Below are positions 28,052 to 37,524 of a stretch of DNA of 64,000 nucleotides, one piece after another. Within the stretch, counting starts at the first letter, position 1, and every line of letters starts with the position of its first letter. A program made the translations under genes and the position numbers. The notes below the pieces were generated by a model. It did no database searches. It was not told the origin of the DNA and saw only the letters and a program-made list of their open reading frames with translations. The stretch is from Sphingomonas hengshuiensis (GTDB taxonomy: Bacteria; Pseudomonadota; Alphaproteobacteria; Sphingomonadales; Sphingomonadaceae): NCBI RefSeq assembly GCF_000935025.1, contig NZ_CP010836.1, positions 4,945,001 through 5,009,000 on the forward strand, read 5' to 3'.

Positions 28052-28080
28052 TTGACATGGTTTGTTAGCGAACATACCGT
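28052..28080 (+). promoter_or_regulatory. Divergent promoter with 20-bp palindromic operator
   Basis: A -35 TTGACA (28052-28057), a 17-base spacer and a weak -10 TACCGT (28075-28080) face the CaiB operon. The spacer contains GGTTTGTTAGCGAACATACC (28059-28078), a palindrome with 7 of 8 arm positions paired around AGCG, so a repressor would block the polymerase. A related but degenerate copy (13 of 20 bases) overlaps the -35 of the IclR gene at 37478-37497. Confidence 0.6.
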
Positions 28081-28123
28081 GCATCCACGAATAAACAAAC
28101 GCAAATGGGAGCGGATCCTGGGA

Positions 28124-29311
28124 ATGGAATTCAACGAAGGCGCGCCCGCGTCTGTCGCGGCGTCGTTGCCGCTCGACGGGATCGTCGTGCTCGACCTGAG
28201 CCAGTTCCTCGCCGGGCCTTCCGCCGCGCTTCGGCTTGCCGATCTGGGCGCCAAGGTGATCAAGGTCGAGCGCCGCGCGGGCGGCGATGCCGGGCGGTCG
28301 CTCGAACTGGCGGGGCAGCGCTTCGGCGATGCCAGCACGCTGTTCCACACGATCAACCGCAACAAGGAAAGCTATGCCGCCGACCTCAAGGACCCCGCCG
28401 AGCGCGCGCAGGTCGAGGCGCTGGTGCGGGGTGCCGATGTGGTCATCCACAATTTCCGCCCCGGCGTGATGGACCGGCTGGGGCTGGGCTATGCGCGGAT
28501 CGCCGAGCTGAACCCGCGCATCGTCTATGCCGGCGTCTCGGGCTATGGCGATACGGGCCCATGGCGCGACCGGCCGGGGCAGGACCTGCTCGTCCAGGCG
28601 CTGTCGGGGATCACGACGCTGTCGGGGGATCGCGACCAGGCGCCGACCCCTACCGCGCTGGCGATCGTCGACATGAGCGCGGGCGCGCAGCTGGCGATCG
28701 GCATCCTGTCGCTGCTCGTCCGGCGCGGGGTGACCGGGCGCGGCGGCAGGGTCGATGTCAGCCTGATCGACACCGCGATCGACCTCCAGTTCGAGCCGCT
28801 CACCGTGTTCCTCAACGGTGGTGGCGCGCCCGAGCGCGGCGAAGTGCGCAACGCCAATGTCTATCTGCCCGCGCCCTATGGCATTTACGACACCGCTGAT
28901 GGGCATATCGCGCTGGCGATGATGCCGATCGATACGCTGGGCACCGTGATCGGCAATGACAGGCTCGCGGCATGGCCGGCGGCGCAATGGCTGGGCGAGC
29001 GCGACGCGATCAAGGCCGAGATCGCGGCGCATCTCGCCACCGGGACGAGCGCACACTGGCTGGCGCTGCTCGACGCGGCGGGGCTGTGGGTCGCGCCGGT
29101 ACTCGACTGGCCCGCGCTGATCGCGGAGCCGGGCTTCCAGGCGCTGGATGCGATTCAGACGATCACGAGCGGAACCGAGACGATGCGGACGACGCGATCG
29201 CCGATCCGGATCGACGGGCACCGGCTGGAGGCGCCGCGCGCCGCGCCGATGCTGGGCGAGGCCAATGTGCGGATCGACTCTGAACTGCGCCATGCGGAGG
29301 GGCAGCGATGA
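28124..29311 (+). CDS. Class III CoA-transferase (CaiB/BaiF) 1
   Basis: A 395-residue family III CoA-transferase, which moves CoA between carboxylic acids through an enzyme-Asp mixed anhydride. The family opening [20 protein letters not shown] and HTINRNKES are present, and the catalytic Asp154 lies in [11 protein letters not shown]. The start is set at MEFNEG, preceded by GGGA. It is coupled by an ATGA overlap to a MaoC hydratase gene and heads an operon that also contains a sugar ABC transporter and a second CoA-transferase. An acid-sugar-derived substrate is inferred; none is known. Confidence 0.9.
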   Translation: MEFNEGAPASVAASLPLDGIVVLDLSQFLAGPSAALRLADLGAKVIKVERRAGGDAGRSLELAGQRFGDASTLFHTINRNKESYAADLKDPAERAQVEALVRGADVVIHNFRPGVMDRLGLGYARIAELNPRIVYAGVSGYGDTGPWRDRPGQDLLVQALSGITTLSGDRDQAPTPTALAIVDMSAGAQLAIGILSLLVRRGVTGRGGRVDVSLIDTAIDLQFEPLTVFLNGGGAPERGEVRNANVYLPAPYGIYDTADGHIALAMMPIDTLGTVIGNDRLAAWPAAQWLGERDAIKAEIAAHLATGTSAHWLALLDAAGLWVAPVLDWPALIAEPGFQALDAIQTITSGTETMRTTRSPIRIDGHRLEAPRAAPMLGEANVRIDSELRHAEGQR

Positions 29312-29766
29312 TCGTCGAGCATTATTTCGAAGACTATGTCATCGGGTCGAGCCGCGAGACGTTCGGGCGGACGATCACCGAGACCGACTTCGTCGTCCAT
29401 GCCGGCCATAGCGGCGATTTCTTCCCGCACCATATGGACGCCGCATGGTGCGCCACCCAGCCGATCGGCCAGCGCATCGCGCACGGGACGCTGGTCTTCA
29501 CGGTCGGGATCGGGCTGACCGCCTCGACGATCAACCCGCATGCGATGTCGACCGGCTATGACCGGCTGCGCTTCGTCCGCCCGGTGCATATCGGCGACAC
29601 CATCCGCACGATCACGCGCATCGCCGAGAAGCGCGACCACCCCAAGCGCGCGACGCATGGCGTGGTGGTGGAGACCGTCGACATCCGCAACCAGCGCGAC
29701 GAGACCGTGCTGGCGTGCGAGCATCTGTATCTCGTCGCGCGGCGCACGCCGCTTTCGGCGGACTGA
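29308..29766 (+). CDS. MaoC-like hydratase/dehydratase
   Basis: A 152-residue single hot-dog protein of the MaoC family that adds or removes water from an acyl-CoA. The hydratase-2 motif is recognisable as [13 protein letters not shown] with Asp37 and His41/42 as the catalytic pair. [12 protein letters not shown] and [12 protein letters not shown] follow as usual. Sitting directly after a CaiB-type CoA-transferase (4-base overlap), it would act on the CoA thioester that enzyme makes, as in mesaconyl-CoA or itaconyl-CoA chemistry. The actual substrate is unknown. Confidence 0.92.
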   Translation: MIVEHYFEDYVIGSSRETFGRTITETDFVVHAGHSGDFFPHHMDAAWCATQPIGQRIAHGTLVFTVGIGLTASTINPHAMSTGYDRLRFVRPVHIGDTIRTITRIAEKRDHPKRATHGVVVETVDIRNQRDETVLACEHLYLVARRTPLSAD

Positions 29767-29769
29767 GCG

Positions 29770-30789
29770 GTGCGCCGCCGCCCCCTGTTCCGTATCGCGG
29801 GCGCCGGGGCGATCCTTGCCATCGGCGCGGCGTCGGTGGCGACGCTGGCGGTGCAGGTGCGCCGCGACGCTGCGGCGCCGGTGGTGGCGGTGCGCGCCGA
29901 TGCGCCGCGCTATGGGCTGGCGAGCGCCGGGCTGGGCTATCCCTTTGCCGCGGCGGTCGCCAAGGGGTTCGTCGACGCCGCCAATCGCGCGGGTGCGCAG
30001 GCGGTGGTGCTCGACGCGCGCGGCGATGTGCAGAAGCAGGCGAACGACGTTCAGGACCTCATCGTCCAGCGGGTCAAGGGACTTGCGGTCATGCCGCTGG
30101 ATGCCGTCGTGGCGCAGGGCTGGGTGAAACGCGCGGGCGCGGCGGGCGTGCCGATCGCCGCCGTCGCGGCGCAGGTCGGCGATCCGCGCGCGCGGGCGAT
30201 CGACGACGTCTATCCGGGCCTGGTCGCACTCGCGACGCAGGACGAAGTGACCGCGGGCGAAGCCGCCGGGCGGCTTGCCGCGACGCTGTTGCCGCGGGGG
30301 CGGCAGGCGCGGATCGCGATCATCGAGGGCGCGGCGGGCTTCCCCGAAGTCGAGCAGCGCGCGCGCGGCTTTCGCCGGGCGCTCGACGCCGCCGGCGCAG
30401 ATTATCGCATCGTCGCGTCGCAGCCGGGCAACTGGACCTCGGACAAGGGCGAGGCGGCGTGCCAGAACATCCTGAGCGCGCGCCCCGACATCGACCTGTT
30501 CTTCAACGAGGCCGACGACATGCTGATCGGTTGCGCGCGCGCCGTGCGGGCTGCGGGGTCGGACGCGCGGCTGGTCGGGCTGGGCGGGTCGAAGCTCGCC
30601 GTGGCCTCGATCAAGGCGGGTGCTGTGGACGGCACGGTGTGTTTCAAGCCCGAGGCACTGGGCGCGCTGGCGTTCGAGGCGCTGCGGGCGCGGGCGGAGG
30701 GCGGCGACCCGCGCGAGCGGCGCTTTCTGACCTATCCGTTGCCCGCGGTCACCGCCGCGAGCGTCGGCCAGTGCGAGGGCCAATGGTGA
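29770..30789 (+). CDS. Periplasmic sugar-binding protein (type 1, RbsB-like)
   Basis: A 339-residue periplasmic binding protein of the Peripla_BP_4 class for an ABC sugar importer. An N-terminal hydrophobic segment (AGAGAILAIGAASVATLAV) follows RRR and could be a signal peptide or an anchor. The two lobes begin GLASAGLGYPFAAAVAKGF and RIAIIEGAAGFPEVEQRARG. The GTG start lies 4 bases after the MaoC stop. It overlaps the ATPase gene by 7 bases. Characterised D-apiose importers also use this class, which suits the locus, but pentose or other aldose binding is equally possible. Confidence 0.88.
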   Translation: MRRRPLFRIAGAGAILAIGAASVATLAVQVRRDAAAPVVAVRADAPRYGLASAGLGYPFAAAVAKGFVDAANRAGAQAVVLDARGDVQKQANDVQDLIVQRVKGLAVMPLDAVVAQGWVKRAGAAGVPIAAVAAQVGDPRARAIDDVYPGLVALATQDEVTAGEAAGRLAATLLPRGRQARIAIIEGAAGFPEVEQRARGFRRALDAAGADYRIVASQPGNWTSDKGEAACQNILSARPDIDLFFNEADDMLIGCARAVRAAGSDARLVGLGGSKLAVASIKAGAVDGTVCFKPEALGALAFEALRARAEGGDPRERRFLTYPLPAVTAASVGQCEGQW

Positions 30790-32288
30790 TGGCGCTGCTC
30801 GAGGCACAGGGCGTCGCGAAACGCTTTCCCAACGGCACCGTTGCGCTGGCGGGCGTCGATATCACGCTGGAGGCGGGGCGTGTCCATGGGCTGATCGGCG
30901 CGAACGGCGCGGGCAAATCGACCTTCATCAAGATATTGGCAGGGGTCATGCCGCCCAGCGACGGCGTGATGCTGTGGCGAGGCGAGCCCGCGCGATGGCG
31001 CAAGCCGATCGAGGCGCGCCGCGCCGGGATCGCGACGATCCAGCAGCATATCCCGCTGGTCCCGACGCTGTCGGTGCGCGAGAATATCCTGCTCGATCGC
31101 GGCGGCATGCTGCGCGAGCGTGCGGGCGATCACGACGCGGTGCGCGCGGTGCTGGCGCGGATCGAGTGCGCGATCGATCCCGAGGCGATGGTCGGCGAGC
31201 TGCGCATCGGCGACCGCCAGATGGTGGCGATCGCGCAGGCGCTGGCGAGCGGCGCCGACCTCGTCATCATGGACGAGCCGACGGCATCGCTGGCGGGGCA
31301 GGAGCGCGAGGCGGTGTACCGCATCGTCCGCCGGCTGGCGCGCGAGGAGGGGCGGGCCGTGCTGTTCATCTCGCACTTTCTCGACGAGATCGCGGCGCTT
31401 ACCGACACGCTCACCGTGCTGCGTGACGGGCGCGCGGTGCTGCACGCAGAGACTGCAACGCTGAGCGAGGCCGACATCGCCGCGGCGATTGCGGGCGAAC
31501 GGCTGAACGCGCTGGAGCGCAGCCCGCGTGCCGTCCCGACGGGGCCGGTGGCGCTGGAAGTGACGCGGCTCGTGACGCCGAGGCTGGCCGAGCCGATCGA
31601 CCTGACGCTCCGCCGCGGCGAGATCGTCGGGGTCGCGGGGCTGCTTGGGTCGGGGCGGAGCGAATTGCTCCACGCGATCTTCGGATCGGATTCGCATGCG
31701 CGGGGCACCGTCGTGCTGGACGGCGCGCCGGTCGGGCGAAGCGCCGGGGAAGCGGTGGCGGCGGGGATGGCGCTGGTCGCCGAGGACCGCGTGGCGCAGG
31801 GGCTGGTTCCCGGCTTCGACCTGTGGCGCAATCTCAGCCTGCCGCATGCGGGGGCATCGGGCTGGCTGCTCGACGAGGATGCCGAGCGCGACGCCGCCGA
31901 GCACGCGGTCCGGCAGCTTTCGATCAAGACGGCGAGCATTGATGCGCCGGTTACCGAATTGTCCGGGGGCAATGCGCAGAAGGTGACGATCGGGCGCTGG
32001 CTCCGACCCGAGACGCGGCTGCTGCTGCTCGACGAGCCCAGCGCGGGGATCGACATCGGCGCACGGACCGAGATCATGCGGCTGATCCGCAGACTCGCCG
32101 ATGACGGGTTGCCGATCCTGCTCGTCTCGTCGGACTTCGCCGAGCTTCTTGCGCTGGCCGATCGCGTGCTGGTGCTGCGCGATCGCCGCATCGTCGCGGA
32201 TCGCGCGGCCGGCGACCTCGACGAGGACGCACTCATCCTGCTGGCCGGCGGTTCGCTTGCCAGCGACAACGGGGAAATCGCCGCATGA
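30783..32288 (+). CDS. Sugar ABC transporter ATP-binding protein (RbsA-like)
   Basis: A 501-residue tandem ATPase energising sugar import. The first domain has Walker A GANGAGKST (residues 39-47), LASGADLVIMDEPTAS and a downstream His switch (FISHFLDE). The second carries the degenerate GLLGSGRSELL typical of RbsA/XylG proteins, and then LSGGNAQKV with LLLLDEPSAGIDIG. The start could be 30783, 30786 or 30789. It overlaps the genes on both sides, so the operon is tightly coupled. Confidence 0.95.
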   Translation: MVMALLEAQGVAKRFPNGTVALAGVDITLEAGRVHGLIGANGAGKSTFIKILAGVMPPSDGVMLWRGEPARWRKPIEARRAGIATIQQHIPLVPTLSVRENILLDRGGMLRERAGDHDAVRAVLARIECAIDPEAMVGELRIGDRQMVAIAQALASGADLVIMDEPTASLAGQEREAVYRIVRRLAREEGRAVLFISHFLDEIAALTDTLTVLRDGRAVLHAETATLSEADIAAAIAGERLNALERSPRAVPTGPVALEVTRLVTPRLAEPIDLTLRRGEIVGVAGLLGSGRSELLHAIFGSDSHARGTVVLDGAPVGRSAGEAVAAGMALVAEDRVAQGLVPGFDLWRNLSLPHAGASGWLLDEDAERDAAEHAVRQLSIKTASIDAPVTELSGGNAQKVTIGRWLRPETRLLLLDEPSAGIDIGARTEIMRLIRRLADDGLPILLVSSDFAELLALADRVLVLRDRRIVADRAAGDLDEDALILLAGGSLASDNGEIAA

Positions 32289-33421
32289 CCGCACGCCCGC
32301 TTTGGCGGAACTCGCTGAGCCTGCGCGAGGCCGGCGTCTATTACGCGCTCGCGCTGCTGATGGCGGGGCTGGCGGGGTTCGCCGCCGCGCGCGGGTTGCC
32401 GCCCTATCTGTCCGCGGGGAACATGACGAACATCGCCTACCAGGCGTCGCTGGTCGGGATCATGGGCGTGGCGATGACGATCGTGCTGATCACCGGCGCG
32501 TTCGACCTTTCGGTGGCGTCGGTGGCGGCGCTGGCGGCGGCGGTGCTGATCGGGCTGGCGCCGTCGATCGGGTTTCCGCTGGCCGCGATTGCGGCGCTGG
32601 TGACCGGCGCGGCGATCGGGCTGATCAATGGCGCGATCGTCAACCTGTTGGGAATAAACGCATTTATTGTAACGCTCGGGTCGCTGACGGCGGTGCGCGG
32701 GCTCGTCCTCGCGCTCACCGACGGGCGGTCGCTGATGGTCGAGGACCCGCAGGTGCTTGCCCAGCTGCTAGCCTTCGAGAGCGGGCGGGTGGCGGCGTTC
32801 TGGCCGATGCTGGGGCTGGCTGTGGCGCTGGTGGCGCTCGGCGCGTGGCAGATCCGGCGCGCCCGCGCCGGGGGGCGCCCGGTGCGCCCGGGCGTGGCGA
32901 TCGGCGGCGTGGCGATCGCGGCGCTGGCGCTGGCCGCCGGGCCGGGGCTGCTGCTGCCCAATCCGGTGCTGTACCTTGCCGCGATCACGGCGGCGGCTGC
33001 GTTCGTGCTGCGCTTCACCGTCACCGGAAGGCGGCTCTACGCCGTCGGCGGCAATGCCGAGGCGGCGCGGCTGTCGGGCATCGACGTGACTGCGTACAAG
33101 ATCGGCGCGTTCGTCGTGTCGGGCGTGGCAGCGGGGTTTGCCGGCGTGTTGTTCGCCAGCCGGCTGGGCGCGATCAACCCGACTGCGCTCCAGGGCAGCG
33201 AGCTGACCGTGATCGCCGCGGCGATCCTGGGCGGCACCTCGCTGTTCGGCGGCGCGGGCAGCGTGGTGAAGACCGTGGTCGGCGCGCTGATCCTGTTCAC
33301 GCTGACCAACGGGTTCAACATCCTCAATCTCGGCGCCAATTATCAGGGGCTGATCGAGGGGCTGGTGGTGATCGTCGCCGCGGCGATCTACACCGTCGGC
33401 GGGCGGAGCGCGGGGCGATGA
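32285..33421 (+). CDS. Sugar ABC transporter permease (RbsC-like)
   Basis: A 378-residue BPD_transp_2 permease with about ten TM helices. Typical signatures are GIMGVAMTIVLITGAFDLSV in the first third, INAFIVTLGS, and the EAA-like cytoplasmic loop near AARLSGIDVTAYKIGAFVVSG. A long cytosolic Arg/Pro-rich loop (about residues 195-210) is unusual in length. ATGA overlaps join it to the ATPase before it and to the second CoA-transferase after it. Confidence 0.94.
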   Translation: MTARPLWRNSLSLREAGVYYALALLMAGLAGFAAARGLPPYLSAGNMTNIAYQASLVGIMGVAMTIVLITGAFDLSVASVAALAAAVLIGLAPSIGFPLAAIAALVTGAAIGLINGAIVNLLGINAFIVTLGSLTAVRGLVLALTDGRSLMVEDPQVLAQLLAFESGRVAAFWPMLGLAVALVALGAWQIRRARAGGRPVRPGVAIGGVAIAALALAAGPGLLLPNPVLYLAAITAAAAFVLRFTVTGRRLYAVGGNAEAARLSGIDVTAYKIGAFVVSGVAAGFAGVLFASRLGAINPTALQGSELTVIAAAILGGTSLFGGAGSVVKTVVGALILFTLTNGFNILNLGANYQGLIEGLVVIVAAAIYTVGGRSAGR

Positions 33422-34557
33422 GCGGGCCGCGACCGCTGGAGGGGCTGTTGGTCCTCGACATGGCGCAGTTCCTGGCGGGGCCGTCCGCGGCGCTCAAGCT
33501 GGGCGACCTTGGCGCGCGGGTGATCAAGATCGAGCGCCCCGGATCGGGCGATATCGGGCGCACGCTGTACCTGAGCGACACCCGCGTCGGCGGCGATTCG
33601 ACGCTGTTCCACGCGATCAACCGCAACAAGCAGAGCTTTGCCGCCGATCTGAAGGACCCCGCCGACCTGGCTGCGGTCCACCGCCTGGCCGCGCAGGCCG
33701 ATGTCGTGATCCAGAATTTCCGCCCCGGTGTCGCCGATCGACTGGGGATCGGCGCGGCGGCGATGCGCGCGGCGCACCCGCGGCTGATCCACGCAACCAT
33801 TTCGGGCTATGGCGCCGATGGGCCCTGGGCGCATCTGCCCGGACAGGACCTGCTGGCGCAGGCGGTGTCCGGCGTGATGTGGCTCAACGGGTCGGCAGGC
33901 GACGGGCCGGTGCCGTTCGGGCTGTCGATCGCGGACATGCTGGCGGGACATGTGCTGACGCAGGGGATATTGGCGGCGCTGGTGCGGCGGGGGATCACCG
34001 GCGGGGGCGCGACGGTCGAGACGAGCCTGTTGGAGGCAATCGTCGATTTCCAGTTCGAAGTGCTCACCACGCATTTGAACGACGCGCTGCGCCCGCCGCA
34101 GCGCGCGGCGTTCAACAATGCCCATGCCTATCTCGCCGCGCCCTATGGCGTGTACGCGACCGCGGACGGCCATATCGCGATCGCGATGACGCCGCTCGCG
34201 ACGCTGGCGCGGCTGCTGGAGCTGCCCGCGCTGGGCCAGTTCGCCGAGGGCTTCACCGAGCGCGACGCGATCAAGCGGATGATCGCAGCGCGGCTCGTCG
34301 AGCGTCCGACCGCGCAGTGGCTGGAGATGTTGCGCGTCGAGGACGTGTGGTGCGCGCCGGTGCTCGATTGGGAGGGGCTGCTGGCCGCCGAGGCGTTCCA
34401 GCGGCTCGACATGCTCCAGCGCGTCGAGCGCGACGGCGTCGGGCTGACCACGACGCGCAGCCCGCTGCGCATCGACGGCGCGCGGAGCAGCACCGTCGCC
34501 GCAGCGCCTGCACCGGGCGCGGACACCGCGGCGATCCGGCGCGAATTCGGGCTGTAG
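33418..34557 (+). CDS. Class III CoA-transferase (CaiB/BaiF) 2
   Basis: A 379-residue paralogue of the enzyme at 28124, with the same opening ([20 protein letters not shown]), HAINRNKQS and catalytic Asp144 in LPGQDLLAQAV. Two such enzymes in one operon could activate two different acids, or form a heteromeric or forward/return pair. It is the last gene of the operon and overlaps the permease stop by 4 bases. The operon is followed by a TonB receptor gene. Confidence 0.9.
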   Translation: MSGPRPLEGLLVLDMAQFLAGPSAALKLGDLGARVIKIERPGSGDIGRTLYLSDTRVGGDSTLFHAINRNKQSFAADLKDPADLAAVHRLAAQADVVIQNFRPGVADRLGIGAAAMRAAHPRLIHATISGYGADGPWAHLPGQDLLAQAVSGVMWLNGSAGDGPVPFGLSIADMLAGHVLTQGILAALVRRGITGGGATVETSLLEAIVDFQFEVLTTHLNDALRPPQRAAFNNAHAYLAAPYGVYATADGHIAIAMTPLATLARLLELPALGQFAEGFTERDAIKRMIAARLVERPTAQWLEMLRVEDVWCAPVLDWEGLLAAEAFQRLDMLQRVERDGVGLTTTRSPLRIDGARSSTVAAAPAPGADTAAIRREFGL

Positions 34558-34606
34558 ACGGGGCGTAGCGGGGGCCGAACTTTCCATCTTGCCAAGCGCG
34601 GCAAAA

Positions 34607-34651
34607 CGCATATGAGTCGTTCGCATATAAAGTAATACTACACATATTAAC
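34607..34651 (+). promoter_or_regulatory. AT-rich promoter/operator of TonB receptor gene
   Basis: In a very GC-rich surround this patch has a direct repeat CGCATAT (34607-34613 and 34623-34629) and then AAGTAATACTACACATATTA with TAATA/TATTA arms. The AGTAATA core recurs near 48612-48628 and, as AATAATACTATA, at 53857-53872 before the GntR gene. It could be a GntR-type operator or simply -10 elements. Confidence 0.45.
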
Positions 34652-34664
34652 GGGAGAGAGAGGC

Positions 34665-37355
34665 ATGAAGGCGGAAACGCTATTGCGCGCTAGCGCATGG
34701 ACTCTGGCGCTGGCGCTTGCGGCGCCGGGCCTGGCACAGGCCCAGGACGCCGCCGCAGTCGACCCAGTCACGGACGGATCGCAGGCCGCCGAGCAGGAAA
34801 TCGTCGTCACCGGCATCCGCGCCAGCCTCTCCTCCGCCCAGTCGCTCAAGCGTAACGCCGACACGGTGGTCGATTCGATCGTCGCCGAGGACATCGGCAA
34901 GCTCCCCGACGTCAATGTTTCCGAAGCGCTCCAGCGCATCACCGGCATCCAGGTGCAGCGCGACGTCGGCGAAGGCGCCGGGCGCGTCCAGATCCGCGGG
35001 CTTTCGGGAGTCGAGACCACGATCAACGGGCGCGATGCGTTCACCGGGGTCGACCGCAATTTCAACCTCCAGAACCTGCCCGCCGAGCTGCTGTCGCGGC
35101 TCGACGTGTACAAGGCGCCGACCGCGAACCTGGTCGAGGGCGGGATCGGCGGCACGATCGACATCCGCACGCGGCGCCCGTTCGATTTCGACGATTCGAT
35201 CGTCACCGGAAGCGCCCGCGCGCGCTATGCCGACCTTGCCAAGAAATGGGACCCGATGGTCTCGATGCTGATGAGCGATCGCTGGGACACGCCGATCGGC
35301 GAAATCGGCCTGATGGTCGCGGGTGCCTATCAACAGCGTTCGTATCGCCAGGATTACAACATCACCGGCGCGCCGGCGCCGCGCACCGACCTGATCGCCG
35401 GGCAGACGGTCAACTCGCCCAATGGCAGCTATCAGGTGCAGGTGCTGGGCCAGCGCCGCCGCGTCGGGCTGAACGGCGCGCTGCAATGGCAGCCTTCGGC
35501 CAATCTGATGCTGTACCTTGAAGGGCAATATTCGCGGTTCCGCACCGAGCAGGACCAGAATGGCCTGTTGATCCAGTCGAACCGCAACGCCGCGCAGCCG
35601 ACGCAGCGCGTGCCCGTCGCGGGGAGCTTCACGACCTTTGCCGGCACCAACGACCTAGCCACCGGATCGTATCTCAACCAGCCCTTCACGCTGCTCGGCG
35701 TCTCGCGCGACCTGCTCGACGAGAACCAGACCTATGCGTTCGGCGGCGAATGGCACAATGACGGCGGGCTCAAGGCGTCGTTCGACCTGAGCTATGACAA
35801 ATCCTATTCGGAGCTCGATTATCGCGAGCTCGACCTCCTCGGCGTCGCGCCGCGCTATAACCAGAACCTGACCACCGAAGTCCCGTCGTACAGCCTGGAG
35901 GGGATCGACCTGACCAACCTGGCGAATTTCACCGCCGGGTCGCTCACCCAGAATGTGAACCAGTCCTATGGCAAGCAATATGCCGGGCGGCTGGACCTGA
36001 CCTACGACCTTCCCGAGGGCTTTTTGTCGCAGATCGCGGGCGGCGTGCGCTATGCCGATCGCTCGGCGATCTTCTATCCGACGCGCTTCTTCCAGTCGCC
36101 GGTGCGCAACAGCTCGGCCAATGTCGCCGACTTCATCGTGCGGAATCCTGTAAACGACTTCTTCCAGTCGGGCGCCGACGGCGTGTCGTTCCCGCAGAAT
36201 TTCCTGGTCGCCAATCCGGATGCGCTGCGCACCAATTTCGATACGATCCGCACCTCGCTCGGCATCACTGCGCTGCCTGCGATCACGCCGCTGGGCATTT
36301 TCGACATCACCGAAAAGACGCTCGCGGCCTATGCGATGGCCAAATACCGGTTCGAGATCGGCGGCGTGCCGATCGACGGCAATGTCGGGCTGCGCATGGT
36401 CAATTTCCGGGGCACGCTGACCGGCAATACCCCGACCTTCGAAACGGTGACCGATCCCGTTACCGGCGCGGTCAGCCGTCGCCAGACCGGGTTCTCGCCG
36501 ATCAACGAGACGCCGAAGCGCACCGACTGGCTGCCCAGCTTCAACCTGCGCGCGCGTTTCACCGACGAACTCCAGCTTCGGCTGGGTGCGTCGCGTGTGC
36601 TGACGCGGCCGGGCTTCTCGTCGCTGACCCCGTCGCTGACCCTGGTGCCGGCACAGGGCGCCGGATCGGGCGGCAATCCGTTCCTGACGCCGTTCACCGC
36701 CGACCAGGTCGACGCCTCGCTCGAATATTATTTCTCGCGCACGGGATCGGTGTCGATCGCCGGATTCTACAAATGGGTGAACGCCTTCACCTCGACCAGC
36801 GTCGAGACCAATGTCGATATCGGCGGAATCCTGTACAACATCACCCGCCCGGTAAATAGCGGCAAGGGCTTTGTCCGCGGCTTCGAAGTGGGCGGGCAGA
36901 CGTTCTTCGACTTCCTGCCCGGTGCGTTGAGCGGGTTCGGCGCGCAGGCGAACTACACCTTCGTCGATTCGGAGACGCCGACGCTGCTGAACGGCGACCC
37001 GACGCCGCTGACCAGCCTGTCCAAGCACAGCTACAATGTGTCGGCACTGTACGAGAAATACGGGTTGTCGGCGCGCGTGGCGTATAATTGGCGGTCGAAG
37101 TTCCTCGAGGGCATCTTCGCCGGGGCGACCGTCGCCGGCGCCACGGCGATCCCGCCGGGCCCGATCTATCGCAAGGGCTATGGCTGGCTCGACGCGTCGA
37201 TCAATTACGACGTTTCGCCCGCCTTCACGCTCACGCTGGAGGGCAGCAACCTGCTACGCACGCGGCGCGCGAGCTATTACACCTTCGAGACCCGGTTCAA
37301 CGACCAGACGATCGACGATCGCCAGTTCATGGCCGGCTTCCGCTTCAAATTCTGA
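34665..37355 (+). CDS. TonB-dependent receptor (sugar-polymer type)
   Basis: An 896-residue outer-membrane receptor of the large sphingomonad/caulobacter carbohydrate type. A signal peptide ends near LAQAQ. The plug begins EIVVTGIRASLSSAQSLKRN and continues with VVDSIVAEDIGKLPDVNVSE, hallmarks of this subfamily. The barrel ends QFMAGFRFKF with a terminal Phe. A GGGAGAGAG ribosome binding site precedes the ATG. It lies between the CoA-transferase/ABC operon and the IclR operon and ends at a strong terminator. It likely imports the oligosaccharide used by this locus. Confidence 0.95.
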   Translation: MKAETLLRASAWTLALALAAPGLAQAQDAAAVDPVTDGSQAAEQEIVVTGIRASLSSAQSLKRNADTVVDSIVAEDIGKLPDVNVSEALQRITGIQVQRDVGEGAGRVQIRGLSGVETTINGRDAFTGVDRNFNLQNLPAELLSRLDVYKAPTANLVEGGIGGTIDIRTRRPFDFDDSIVTGSARARYADLAKKWDPMVSMLMSDRWDTPIGEIGLMVAGAYQQRSYRQDYNITGAPAPRTDLIAGQTVNSPNGSYQVQVLGQRRRVGLNGALQWQPSANLMLYLEGQYSRFRTEQDQNGLLIQSNRNAAQPTQRVPVAGSFTTFAGTNDLATGSYLNQPFTLLGVSRDLLDENQTYAFGGEWHNDGGLKASFDLSYDKSYSELDYRELDLLGVAPRYNQNLTTEVPSYSLEGIDLTNLANFTAGSLTQNVNQSYGKQYAGRLDLTYDLPEGFLSQIAGGVRYADRSAIFYPTRFFQSPVRNSSANVADFIVRNPVNDFFQSGADGVSFPQNFLVANPDALRTNFDTIRTSLGITALPAITPLGIFDITEKTLAAYAMAKYRFEIGGVPIDGNVGLRMVNFRGTLTGNTPTFETVTDPVTGAVSRRQTGFSPINETPKRTDWLPSFNLRARFTDELQLRLGASRVLTRPGFSSLTPSLTLVPAQGAGSGGNPFLTPFTADQVDASLEYYFSRTGSVSIAGFYKWVNAFTSTSVETNVDIGGILYNITRPVNSGKGFVRGFEVGGQTFFDFLPGALSGFGAQANYTFVDSETPTLLNGDPTPLTSLSKHSYNVSALYEKYGLSARVAYNWRSKFLEGIFAGATVAGATAIPPGPIYRKGYGWLDASINYDVSPAFTLTLEGSNLLRTRRASYYTFETRFNDQTIDDRQFMAGFRFKF

Positions 37356-37412
37356 GCTTTCCCTCGCGCGGGGCTCCCCGCGCGGCGCGCGCCCTCCCAA
37401 GGCACCCTCTCC

Positions 37413-37444
37413 GGCCCGGACCCCAGCGTCCGGGCCATTTTTTT
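37413..37444 (+). terminator. Strong intrinsic terminator
   Basis: A perfect 9-bp stem GGCCCGGAC/GTCCGGGCC (37413-37421 and 37428-37436) with loop CCCAGC is followed, after one A, by seven T. It ends the TonB receptor transcript and isolates it from the IclR operon. Confidence 0.95.
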
Positions 37445-37477
37445 CAGGTCGACGGGGGCGAGCGCCGCGCGAAAATA

Positions 37478-37509
37478 GGTTTGACAGCGTTCATTTGCAA
37501 ACTTAGCGT
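37478..37509 (+). promoter_or_regulatory. Promoter of IclR operon
   Basis: TTGACA (37481-37486), a 17-base spacer and TAGCGT (37504-37509). The start overlaps GGTTTGACAGCGTTCAT (37478-37494), which matches the divergent operator at 28059-28078 in GGTTTG, AGCG and CAT. TTTGCAAA in the spacer is also palindromic. Autoregulation by the IclR protein is plausible. The mRNA leader to the chosen start is about 205 bases and contains a small coupled reading frame (37525-37725). Confidence 0.55.
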
Positions 37510-37524
37510 GTGTCCATAAACAAT

